The notes under the pieces: generated by a model
What the model was told of the DNA's origin: nothing
Databases searched by the model: none
The model's input: the letters and a program-made list of their open reading frames with translations, nothing else
In this document: positions 18,084-25,476 of the stretch, one piece after another
How positions within the stretch are numbered: position 1 is the first letter of the stretch
Layout: each line of letters begins with the position of its first letter
Made by a program: the position numbers and the translations under genes
Origin: Oscillochloris sp.
GTDB taxonomy: Bacteria; Chloroflexota; Chloroflexia; Chloroflexales; Chloroflexaceae
DNA length: 37,847 nt
NCBI GenBank assembly: GCA_012032775.1
Contig: JAAUQO010000030.1
Location: forward strand, 1-37,847
Direction: 5' to 3'

Positions 18084-18659
18084 TTAAATAAACAGCGTCA
18101 CTTTGGAGCGCGCCGCATCACCGAGAAACGTGGCGACACCGCCGGTCTCCAGGCCGTCGATCAACTCTTCATCGCGGATACCGAGCAGCTCGCGCGACAT
18201 ATCGCAGACCACCATGCGTACACCAAGCTCCTGGGCCATCTCGAACAACTCTTCCGGCGACGAGACTTCGTGTTTGCGCATTAGCCCGCGCATGATCTGG
18301 GCGCCGGCGCCGAAGAAATTCATCTGCGACAGGCCGGTCTCGCCGAGTTTGCCCGGCAGCATCGCGGTAAATCCCTGCTCCAGCAAGTCCTTGCCGGTGA
18401 AGGTTTTTTGCTTCTTGACGGCGCTGATGCCCCAGAAGGTGAAGAAGATACTGGTTTCCAGGCCCATCGAGGCGGCGCCGGTGGCGATAATCAGGGCGGC
18501 GATAGCCTTGTCGAGGTCGCCGGAGAAGACGACCATGGCCAGGCGATCTTCGATCGTCTGATTCGGGTGTTGCTCCATCTCGGCCACGCGGGCCTCCAGT
18601 GCGGCGATGCGGTCGAGCAGAGCAGTGGTATCAAGGGTTTCGTTCGTAGTGAGCATCAT
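18084..18659 (-). CDS. DsrE/DsrF/DrsH-like protein (DsrE2 type)
   Basis: A protein of about 191 residues. After an N-terminal coiled-coil-like helix (LLDRIAALEARVAEMEQ) comes the DsrE fold with LAMVVFSGDLDKAIAALIIA, GLETSIFFTFWG and VCDMSRELLGI. The Cys of VVCDMS is the probable sulfur carrier. Related DsrE2 proteins lie beside TusA and rhodanese genes in sulfur-metabolising bacteria and pass sulfur to TusA. ATG 18659 is one of two adjacent ATG codons; a further ATG at 18689 lies inside a palindromic repeat and is less likely. Confidence 0.82.
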   Translation of the reverse strand: MMLTTNETLDTTALLDRIAALEARVAEMEQHPNQTIEDRLAMVVFSGDLDKAIAALIIATGAASMGLETSIFFTFWGISAVKKQKTFTGKDLLEQGFTAMLPGKLGETGLSQMNFFGAGAQIMRGLMRKHEVSSPEELFEMAQELGVRMVVCDMSRELLGIRDEELIDGLETGGVATFLGDAARSKVTLFI

Positions 18660-18678
18660 TTTGTGTGTTGTCTGTTGG

Positions 18679-18713
18679 GGGCGAAGCATTGTGCTATGCG
18701 CAATGCTTCGCCC
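18679..18713. repeat. GGGCGAAGCATTG palindromic element, copy in the dsrE-tusA gap
   Basis: GGGCGAAGCATTG (18679-18691) and CAATGCTTCGCCC (18701-18713) are exact inverted copies with a nine-base loop. A related, less perfect copy occurs in the next intercistronic gap (19012-19043), and a longer one with the same ends at 35373-35438. It therefore looks like a dispersed palindrome family. Confidence 0.7.
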
Positions 18714-18737
18714 TTACGGATGTCGTCGAGGTATATC

Positions 18738-18989
18738 CTACGCGCTGCGGCGCAGGTAGTGGATGTACAGTTCCTTGCCGTCGCCGTTGCTGGTCTGCTG
18801 GCCGAGCAGTTCGACGTTGCGGGCGGTCTTCGCCCAGCCCTGGAAGTCGGCGACCGAGCCGCGATCGGTGGCGATGACCTTGAGTACCTGGCCGACGCCG
18901 AGTTCACCGATCGCCTTGCGGCTCTTTACGAGGGGCATGGGGCACTTCGCACCGCTAACGTCGAGGGTCTGATCGTATGTGATGTCCAT
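18738..18989 (-). CDS. tusA: TusA/SirA-family sulfur carrier
   Basis: An 83-residue protein with the family signature ALDVSGAKCPMPL-like segment (LDVSGAKCPMPLVKSRKAI). The Cys of CPMP accepts a persulfide. The C-terminus is DGKELYIHYLRRS. TusA-like carriers deliver sulfur for tRNA thiolation, or in sulfur-oxidising clusters pass it between rhodanese, DsrE-type proteins and downstream enzymes. The neighbours here support the latter role. An AGGAG site precedes the ATG. Confidence 0.9.
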   Translation of the reverse strand: MDITYDQTLDVSGAKCPMPLVKSRKAIGELGVGQVLKVIATDRGSVADFQGWAKTARNVELLGQQTSNGDGKELYIHYLRRSA

Positions 18990-19011
18990 GATGTACTATC
19001 TCCTATCTGGG

Positions 19012-19043
19012 GGGCGAAGCAGTGCTGCGCACATGCGTCGCCC
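19012..19043. repeat. GGGCGAAGCAG palindromic element, degenerate copy
   Basis: GGGCGA (19012-19017) and TCGCCC (19038-19043) flank a GC-rich core with GCA/TGC pairing. The left arm continues as GGGCGAAGCAG, the same as the copy starting at 35373. It lies in the gap between the persulfide dioxygenase gene and tusA. Confidence 0.5.
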
Positions 19044-19081
19044 TTATGCTGTCGATGGTCGGTACTCCGGCGATATCGTCA

Positions 19082-20259
19082 CTATTCCTGCGACAGAGCG
19101 CAGATGTTCTTGCCAAGTTCGAGTTCGTCGGCTTGCTCGGGTGTGGGGTCGCTGATGCCGATATTCACGCGCTTGATCTCGACGTACTGCGGCGGAAAGT
19201 GCGGCAGGTTACCGAGCACGAAACTGGTAAACTCTTCCAGGCTGCGCCGGGCGATCGCTCGTTGTCGCGCTGGACATTGGCCCAACTTGCCAGGAACATC
19301 CCGTTCTCGCCGCCCTCGTCCAGGGTGCTGAAGTGCGAGGGCATAATCATCGTCGCGTCGGTCAGGTGGCGCGGCAGCCGCTCGTACATGCTCTCGTAGA
19401 GCACCGGCGTCCAGGCTTCGCCACGCCCACCCAGGTCGGGACGGCCGAACGAGCGCAGGAAAATGCCGTCGCCGGTGAACAGGTAGCGCCCGCCGTCCGG
19501 CTCCTCCAGCAAATAGTTGACCTGGCCGAGGGTGTGGCCGGGATACCAGATTGTTTTGATGGTGGTGCGGCCGAGGCTGATCTGGACGCTCTCGTCGATA
19601 TGGGTGTAGGCGATCCGCGCCGGCAGCATATCGATCGGGTGGATGGCGTCGTAGGCATGCACGTAGTAGGTTGCACCGCTCGCCGCCGCCAATGCCGGGC
19701 CGCCGCTGATATGATCGGCGTGGACGTGGGTGTCGAGCAGGGCGGTAAAGCGTGCGCCGGCAGCTTCCACCAGTGCCTGGTAGTGCGCGATGTGGCGCAG
19801 CGGGTCGATCACCGCCGCCGCTCCGTCGCTGATCACGACAAAGCTGACATCGCCGCGAGCCGGACGGGCGACCTGGATGATCTTGCCGGCCGGGAACTCG
19901 GCCACGGTACGCAGATCGTAATAATCGCCCCAACTGACGATCCCGCCCTCCAGGTAACTGGCCGTGATACCGTGCTGGCCCAGCAGGCCGGCGACATATT
20001 GCGAAGAGCCTTCCTTGGCGCAAACCACCAGCACCTCGCGGTCGGCGGGAATACGGGCGATCGCGGCTTCCTCATCTTCGAGAAAATCGTAGTAAGGCAG
20101 ATTGATACCGGCCAGATTGCTGCGGCCTTCAACCCGCCAGCGAGCATAATCTTGCTCGTTGCGCACGTCGAGAATAAACAGATTTGATTGATGCAACAGG
20201 CGCTCGTACAATTCGCCGGCGCTCAGGACCGGGGCTTCGATGGCGATCTCACTGGTCAT
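19082..20259 (-). CDS. Rhodanese-persulfide dioxygenase fusion (metallo-beta-lactamase fold), reading frame interrupted
   Basis: A two-domain enzyme. The N-terminal rhodanese (about 1-120) has FILDVRNEQDYARWRVEG and the active-site VVCAKEGSSQYVAG. The C-terminal metallo-beta-lactamase domain has THVHADHISGG (H-x-H-x-D-H), YPGHTLGQVNYLL and FTGDGIFLRSFGR, as in ETHE1/CstB-type persulfide dioxygenases that oxidise glutathione or CoA persulfide to sulfite. The order rhodanese-then-dioxygenase is opposite to the common dioxygenase-rhodanese fusions. The frame breaks at about 19251-19260; one extra base joins the ERxIARRSLEEFTSFVLGN tail and gives 392 residues. ATG 20259 follows GGAGAG. Confidence 0.85.
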
Positions 20260-20289
20260 ATCGGCTCTCCATAATGGCATCGTTCTTGT

Positions 20290-20334
20290 AACTTCCGAGG
20301 TGTAGGATAGCCGGAAGTTGTAAGTGATTAACAA
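20290..20334 (-). promoter_or_regulatory. Candidate promoter and operator of the sulfur operon
   Basis: The inverted repeat AACTTCCG (20290-20297) / CGGAAGTT (20312-20319) lies 31 bases upstream of the first gene. On the minus strand TTGTTA (20334-20329) and TATCCT (20309-20304), 19 bases apart, could be -35 and -10 boxes, with the repeat covering the -10. That placement suits a repressor. No regulator gene is adjacent. Confidence 0.4.
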
Positions 20335-20520
20335 GAGGTTTGTAAGGGTTCGGTAAGGATACATTGTGCTGTGTAGCCGACTTCGCTGCCCACCCGGCAC
20401 AAATCAACCCAACTCATTGACGGAGGGCAATCTTCCTGGTACGTTGTGAATGAGTATTTATACACATAGTCCAGCGGGGGCTAGGTGTAAGATGCAGATA
20501 AGCTAGAGGAGCACGTCAGT

Positions 20521-21024
20521 ATGTCCACACAGACGAAGACCAATTCGACGCCGGATCTCGGGTTGAGTGCGGATAACGTTGAAGGTGTGGTGACGATCCT
20601 GAAGCGGTTGCTGGCCGATGAGCAGGTGCTATACAATCGCCTGCGTAACTACCACTGGAATGTGGTCGGCATGGAGTTCGGCCCACTCCACGCGTTGTTC
20701 CAGGTGCAATATGAGGGATTGACCACCGACATCGACGATATTGCGGAGCGGATTCGCCAACTCGGCGCCGTGGTACCCGGTACGATGAGCGAGTATCTTC
20801 AGGCCGCCAGCCTGAGCGAGAATCCCGGCGTGTACCCTGATGCGCCGACAATGGTGAAGAATCTGACGAATGACCACGAGGCGATTATTCGCAACCTGCG
20901 CACGGATCTGCGCGCCGCCGACGAGCAGTACGACGATATGGGCACCAGTGATTTCCTCACCGGACTGATGGAGAAGCACGAGAAGTCGGCCTGGTTGCTG
21001 CGCGCTCACATCGAGCAGCGCTAG
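20521..21024 (+). CDS. dps: Dps family DNA-binding ferritin-like protein
   Basis: A 167-residue four-helix protein. The ferroxidase region NYHWNVVGMEFGPLHALFQV and GLTTDIDDIAERIRQLG supply the His, Asp and Glu ligands placed between subunits in Dps. Dps 12-mers oxidise iron with hydrogen peroxide, store it, and often coat DNA in stress. AGAGGAG precedes the ATG. The gene runs divergently from the persulfide operon and ends in a strong terminator, so it is a single-gene unit. Confidence 0.92.
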   Translation: MSTQTKTNSTPDLGLSADNVEGVVTILKRLLADEQVLYNRLRNYHWNVVGMEFGPLHALFQVQYEGLTTDIDDIAERIRQLGAVVPGTMSEYLQAASLSENPGVYPDAPTMVKNLTNDHEAIIRNLRTDLRAADEQYDDMGTSDFLTGLMEKHEKSAWLLRAHIEQR

Positions 21025-21045
21025 GCAGAGTGTAAGATACAAAAC

Positions 21046-21086
21046 ACAGCGCAGCCCTTTGTCGTAAGGACAAAGGGCTGCGCTGT
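21046..21086 (+). terminator. Strong hairpin terminator after dps
   Basis: An 18-bp perfect stem (21046-21063 with 21069-21086) around the loop GTAAG lies 21 bases past the dps stop. The following sequence, ATCTGTTTGG, is only moderately T-rich. Confidence 0.75.
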
Positions 21087-21244
21087 ATCTGTTTGGTCGA
21101 TGATCCTTCAGCGTTTCGCCGGTAGCACCATTACGTCGAGTACCTCGCGTTGCCCAAAATGCCTGACACAATATCACGTACAATCTTCTCGATCAGAGAT
21201 GGCAACGCCTGAAGAATTCCCTTGCGACGAGAAGGAGTCCATGG

Positions 21245-22171
21245 ATGTTCGAATCGCTATACCGTCAATTGCTGCTGGGCGTGGCCGATTTCGCCCCCAT
21301 GGCGGCCTTTATGAAGCGGCAGGGCTTCAAATTAGGAGTGGGGCGCTTTATCGCCGGTGAAGATCTCGATTCGGCGCTGACGGCTATTCATACGCTGGAG
21401 CAACAGAATTTTCGCGGCATCCTGGATTTGTTGGGCGAGTTCGTCGCGAGCGAGGCCGGCGCCAACGCAATGACCGCCGAGATTCTCGCTACGCTCGATC
21501 GGCTGGAACACGAACCGCTCGATAAGTATATGAGCGTCAAGCCGACCCAACTCGGCCTGGGAGTTAGCCTGGATTTGGCATTGCACAACGCCCACAAGGT
21601 GCTCGCTCGGGCGCGCGCGATCGGCGCACATATCTGTCTGGATATGGAGAGCGCCGAATATGTGGACGGCACTCTGGCGCTGTATCGTGGGTTATATACG
21701 GCGGGATTTGGAAACCTTTCCACGGTGTTACAAAGCTATCTCTACCGCAGCATGGATGATCTCAAAGTGCTGACGGCGCTTAACCCGGCACTGACGATCC
21801 GGATCGTCAAGGGCGCCTACCGCGAAAGCCCGAAGGTCGCATACCCGAAGAAAGAAGATGTAGATGCGAACTACCGGGCTATGTTTCGCTACGCCTTCGC
21901 CCATGGGGCATGTGCGAATATCGCCAGCCACGACGACGGAATCATCAACGATGTCGAGAGTTACCTGGCGACCCAGAAGGTCGATCCGGCCCGGGTTGAG
22001 TTCCAGTTGCTCTACGGAGTACGGCTCAGTTTGCAGAAAGCACTGCGCGATCGTGGTCACCGGGTACGAATTTATGTGCCCTACGGCCACGACTGGTACG
22101 GGTATTTCACCCGCCGGCTGGCGGAAAGGCCGGCAAACCTGATGTTTGTGCTACGCGGATTATTCCGTTGA
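21245..22171 (+). CDS. putA: Proline dehydrogenase
   Basis: A 308-residue FAD enzyme of the stand-alone proline dehydrogenase type, oxidising proline to pyrroline-5-carboxylate and passing electrons to the quinone pool. The barrel motifs include ICLDMESAEYVDGTL, RIVKGAYRESPKVAYPKK and, near the end, VRIYVPYGHDWYGYFTRRL, which carry substrate- and FAD-contacting residues in the family. AAGGAG lies seven bases before the ATG. It lacks the aldehyde dehydrogenase half of the long PutA proteins, so prodh would be an equally good symbol. Confidence 0.92.
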   Translation: MFESLYRQLLLGVADFAPMAAFMKRQGFKLGVGRFIAGEDLDSALTAIHTLEQQNFRGILDLLGEFVASEAGANAMTAEILATLDRLEHEPLDKYMSVKPTQLGLGVSLDLALHNAHKVLARARAIGAHICLDMESAEYVDGTLALYRGLYTAGFGNLSTVLQSYLYRSMDDLKVLTALNPALTIRIVKGAYRESPKVAYPKKEDVDANYRAMFRYAFAHGACANIASHDDGIINDVESYLATQKVDPARVEFQLLYGVRLSLQKALRDRGHRVRIYVPYGHDWYGYFTRRLAERPANLMFVLRGLFR

Positions 22172-22215
22172 TGGTATCCTGTGTACAATCATCCAGCTCA
22201 GTGAGGAACCCGGCG

Positions 22216-22470
22216 ATGGCAAAGCTCAAACTCGATTTGCACGACATCTACAATCGTGGTGGACAGATCGATGCCGAGTTGAATCGGATCATACGTGAAG
22301 CCGTCGATCGCCGGATCGCCCTGGTCGAGATCATCCCCGGTAAGGGCAGCGGCCAACTGAAAAAGCGCGTCTTACGCTTTCTCGATCAGGGCCATATCAA
22401 GGCGCTCTACCATCGGATTGAGAAGGATGACCGCAATTTTGGACGGATTTTCGTGCATTTTCGCCATTGA
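22216..22470 (+). CDS. Smr-domain protein
   Basis: An 84-residue protein consisting essentially of one Smr domain. It begins MAKLKLDLHDIYNRGG, where the L-D-L-H is the family start motif, and continues with EIIPGKGSGQLKKRVLRFL, the conserved (H/I)-G-x-G loop. Smr domains nick DNA or RNA in proteins such as MutS2; the role of free-standing ones is unclear. A GAGGAA site precedes ATG 22216. It lies 44 bases after the proline dehydrogenase gene. Confidence 0.8.
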   Translation: MAKLKLDLHDIYNRGGQIDAELNRIIREAVDRRIALVEIIPGKGSGQLKKRVLRFLDQGHIKALYHRIEKDDRNFGRIFVHFRH

Positions 22471-22557
22471 TGAGACTACAGAAGACAGAGGCCGTAAATT
22501 GCCCATCGCAAGGCATGGCGGTCGTTCTGCATTCTGCATGTGCAGTAGGAGGCCTTG

Positions 22558-24192
22558 ATGACTGACACACCCATCGCGCCGAATACACGGACCGAATGGC
22601 AGGCCTTGCAGGATCATTTCACTGAGATCGAGTCGTTGCATCTGCGTGAACTGTTCGCCCAGGACACCGCGCGTGGCGAACGCCTCACCGCTGAGGGCGC
22701 CGGGTTGTTCCTCGACTATTCCAAGCATCGCCTGACCGACGAGACAATCGACCTGTTGATCAAACTGGCCCATGCCTGCGGTTTGCCGGCGGCGATCGAG
22801 GCAATGTTCGCGGGTGCGAAGATCAACCGCACCGAGAACCGGGCAGTATTGCATGTGGCGCTGCGAGCGCCGCGCGACGCCGAGATTTTGGTCGATGGGT
22901 ACAATGTGGTTCCCGATGTGCATGCAGTACTCGACCGCATGAGCGACTTCGCCGCACAGGTTCGCTCGGGCGCCTGGCGCGGCCATACCGGCAAACCGAT
23001 TCGCACTGTTGTGAATATCGGTATCGGCGGCTCGGATCTCGGCCCGGTGATGGCCTACGAGGCGCTGCGCCATTATTCACAACGCGGTATCGCCTGCCGC
23101 TTCGTGAGCAATGTCGATGGGACGGATTTCGCCGAGGCGGTTCACGATCTCGACCCGGCGGAGACGCTGTTTATCGTCGCATCGAAGACCTTCACAACCC
23201 TGGAGACAATGACGAATGCCCGCAGTGCGCGGGCATGGCTGCTGGAGCAACTCGCTGATGAGGCGGCGGTGGCAAAACACTTTGTTGCGGTGAGTACGAA
23301 CGCCGCCGAGGTGACCAAGTTCGGCATCGATACGGCGAACATGTTCGGCTTCTGGGATTGGGTCGGCGGGCGCTACTCGATGGACAGCGCGATCGGCCTC
23401 TCAACCATGATCGCAATCGGGCCTGAGGGTTTTCGCGAGCTGCTGGCCGGATTCCACGCCATGGACGAGCATTTCCGCAACACACCCTTCGAGCGCAATC
23501 TACCGGTACTGATGGGCTTGCTCGCAGTCTGGTACACGAATTTCTTCAACGCCCAGACGATCGCGGTTCTGCCGTACGATCAGTATCTCAAGCGCTTCCC
23601 GGCGTATTTGCAGCAACTTACCATGGAGAGCAACGGCAAGCGGGTACGGCTGGACGGCAGCGAGGTTGACTATGAGACCGGCGCGATCTATTGGGGCGAA
23701 CCGGGAACAAACGGCCAGCACTCGTTCTACCAGTTGTTACACCAGGGCACGAAACTTGTACCCTGTGATTTTATCGGGTTCTTGCACTCGCTCAACCCGA
23801 TCGGCACCCACCACGATCTGTTGATGGCGAATCTGTTCGCCCAGGGCGAGGCGATGGCCTTTGGTAAGCCGGCCGAACAGGTTGCGGCAGAGGGCGTTGC
23901 GGCGGAATTGATCAGTCACCGCAGCTTCCCCGGCAACCGGCCGAGCAGCACCATCCTGGCCGATCGGCTTACTCCGGCGGTATTGGGGGCATTGGTGGCG
24001 CTCTATGAGCATAGCGTGTACACACAGGGCGTGATCTGGGGTCTGAATCCGTTCGATCAGTGGGGTGTGGAGCTGGGCAAGGTACTGGCAGGCAAGATTG
24101 TGCCGGAACTGACGGCAAGCGAGGCGCCGGCACTGGCCCACGATAGCTCGACAAATGCGCTTATCCGGCGCTACCGCCAGGCCCGCAACTGA
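22558..24192 (+). CDS. pgi: Glucose-6-phosphate isomerase
   Basis: A 544-residue cytosolic enzyme interconverting glucose-6-phosphate and fructose-6-phosphate. Both family signatures are present: [14 protein letters not shown] and [18 protein letters not shown]. The phosphate-binding region [13 protein letters not shown] and [13 protein letters not shown] are also clear. AGGAGG lies just upstream of ATG 22558. A TTG three bases earlier is an unlikely start. Length agrees with the long bacterial/eukaryotic type. Confidence 0.96.
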   Translation: MTDTPIAPNTRTEWQALQDHFTEIESLHLRELFAQDTARGERLTAEGAGLFLDYSKHRLTDETIDLLIKLAHACGLPAAIEAMFAGAKINRTENRAVLHVALRAPRDAEILVDGYNVVPDVHAVLDRMSDFAAQVRSGAWRGHTGKPIRTVVNIGIGGSDLGPVMAYEALRHYSQRGIACRFVSNVDGTDFAEAVHDLDPAETLFIVASKTFTTLETMTNARSARAWLLEQLADEAAVAKHFVAVSTNAAEVTKFGIDTANMFGFWDWVGGRYSMDSAIGLSTMIAIGPEGFRELLAGFHAMDEHFRNTPFERNLPVLMGLLAVWYTNFFNAQTIAVLPYDQYLKRFPAYLQQLTMESNGKRVRLDGSEVDYETGAIYWGEPGTNGQHSFYQLLHQGTKLVPCDFIGFLHSLNPIGTHHDLLMANLFAQGEAMAFGKPAEQVAAEGVAAELISHRSFPGNRPSSTILADRLTPAVLGALVALYEHSVYTQGVIWGLNPFDQWGVELGKVLAGKIVPELTASEAPALAHDSSTNALIRRYRQARN

Positions 24193-24209
24193 GGGGAATG
24201 CGAAAGGCA

Positions 24210-24258
24210 AAATGCAAAATGCAAGGGCCGGTTAGCGCGCCTTTCGCATTTTGCATTT
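24210..24258. repeat. Inverted repeat AAAATGCAAAATGC downstream of pgi
   Basis: AAAATGCAAAATGC (24210-24223) and GCATTTTGCATTTT (24245-24258) are exact inverted copies, 21 bases apart, in the gap between pgi and the winged-helix gene. Each arm is itself a direct repeat of the heptamer AAAATGC. It may end pgi transcription and belongs with the other short tandem units seen in gaps of this window. Confidence 0.6.
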
Positions 24259-24270
24259 TGAATTGGACTT

Positions 24271-24585
24271 ATGGCTCACTGGACCTTTTTAACCAACCAT
24301 GCCCAGGTATTCTTGTGTGTCGCCCGGGCCAGTCGCATCAGCGCGCGCGCCATTGCCGGACAAGTCGGCATCACCGAGCGTGCCGTGCAGCGCATTCTGC
24401 ACGATCTGGAGGAAGAAGGCTACCTGAGCCATATTCGCGAGGGGCGCCACAATCACTACCAGATCCACGCCGAACTTCCGATGCGCCACCCGGCGCAAGG
24501 CGGAATTCCGGTACGCGAGTTGTTGGAACTGCTCGATATTGAACGTACGCCAATCCGCAGTGTACAGCGGGATGAAGCCGGCTGA
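24271..24585 (+). CDS. Small winged-helix transcriptional regulator
   Basis: A 104-residue protein with a helix-turn-helix at about 25-52 (ARAIAGQVGITERAVQRIL) and a wing HIREGRHNHYQIH. This resembles MarR/ArsR-like winged-helix proteins that open with a FLTNHAQVFLCVA helix. No ligand or metal site (cysteine pair) was seen. Targets are unknown. It is convergent with the next gene, separated by eight bases. Confidence 0.75.
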   Translation: MAHWTFLTNHAQVFLCVARASRISARAIAGQVGITERAVQRILHDLEEEGYLSHIREGRHNHYQIHAELPMRHPAQGGIPVRELLELLDIERTPIRSVQRDEAG

Positions 24586-24593
24586 ACGACCGA

Positions 24594-25292
24594 TCACCTT
24601 CGCAAGCGTAGAAAGATCACCGCGCGATCACGCCAGAACAGCATGACGCGTACCAGAAAATACAGCGCCCGATAAAGCGCACTGCGGCGAACGAAATCGT
24701 AATCGACCAGAATCGCCCTTCCAGTTGCCCCCCCCGTCCAAAGCAGATTGTGTGATTGGAGCAAGGTGCGCTCTACCAGAAAACTCCACATCCGTTCGGG
24801 CAGTTGGCGCCAGGAGCGTTGACGATGCCGATCAACTCCACCGGTGCTGGTGCGTCCATACAGATCGGGCATTTCGCCGTGGCGCGCATAGTGTCGTAAG
24901 GCCCGCCGGATCACCCGATCCAGTTCCACAGAAAGTGCGTGGCGCTCAGCCGGGCTGAGTTTTTCATACTCAAGGCTGTAGAGCGGCTGCGCCTGTACCA
25001 GCGGCTGGATTGCCAGCACCTGGACTTTGCCGTTACTATCGCGGGCCAGCAGGTAGTAACTCGGAATGCTGTGGCGCTCGCCAAGGCATGCAGCATAACG
25101 CTCGGCGGCGGCGCGCATCTCCTGAGCGTGGGCCAGTGCAACCGCCCAATCCCCGCCCAACTCTTCCTTAACCTTCACCACAAACCGGCCATCATCGCTG
25201 CGATAGACTTCGGTTTCATTGCCGCCGGCTAGTCGTTGCAATTTGTGGTCATAATCGATTGGTGCAAAGACGGTATCGGTGTATATCGTCAT
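24594..25292 (-). CDS. Conserved protein with kinase-like features
   Basis: A 232-residue protein. NETEVYRSDDGRFVVKVK at about 21-38 resembles a nucleotide-binding lobe with a conserved Lys. RAILVDYDFVRR near 205 could correspond to the metal-binding Asp-Phe of kinase-like folds, preceded by a QSHNLLW stretch. The C-terminus is hydrophobic and arginine-rich. It may belong to a YrbL/atypical kinase-like group, but canonical H-x-D catalytic residues are not obvious. ATG 25292 is chosen because the codons upstream are the GGATACA tandem repeat. Confidence 0.45.
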   Translation of the reverse strand: MTIYTDTVFAPIDYDHKLQRLAGGNETEVYRSDDGRFVVKVKEELGGDWAVALAHAQEMRAAAERYAACLGERHSIPSYYLLARDSNGKVQVLAIQPLVQAQPLYSLEYEKLSPAERHALSVELDRVIRRALRHYARHGEMPDLYGRTSTGGVDRHRQRSWRQLPERMWSFLVERTLLQSHNLLWTGGATGRAILVDYDFVRRSALYRALYFLVRVMLFWRDRAVIFLRLRR

Positions 25293-25310
25293 AGTTCTGT
25301 TCGAAAATAC

Positions 25311-25342
25311 AGGATACAGGATACAGGATACAGAATACAGGA
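25311..25342. repeat. GGATACA tandem repeat
   Basis: Four imperfect copies of ACAGGAT/ACAGAAT-type heptamers lie just upstream of the kinase-like gene. Comparable short tandem units occur at 24210-24258 and 37784-37838. Confidence 0.7.
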
Positions 25343-25476
25343 TGACGGAGTTTCTTGCACATTCCGGGTGTTTGAAGAGTGAGACGAGCGGCGGGGAATG
25401 ATTGTTGCGGGTTGGGGCGAAAATGTGGAGCGCCGGGAAGAGCCGCAATATGTTGCAGATCTTCCCGGCGTTGGGG

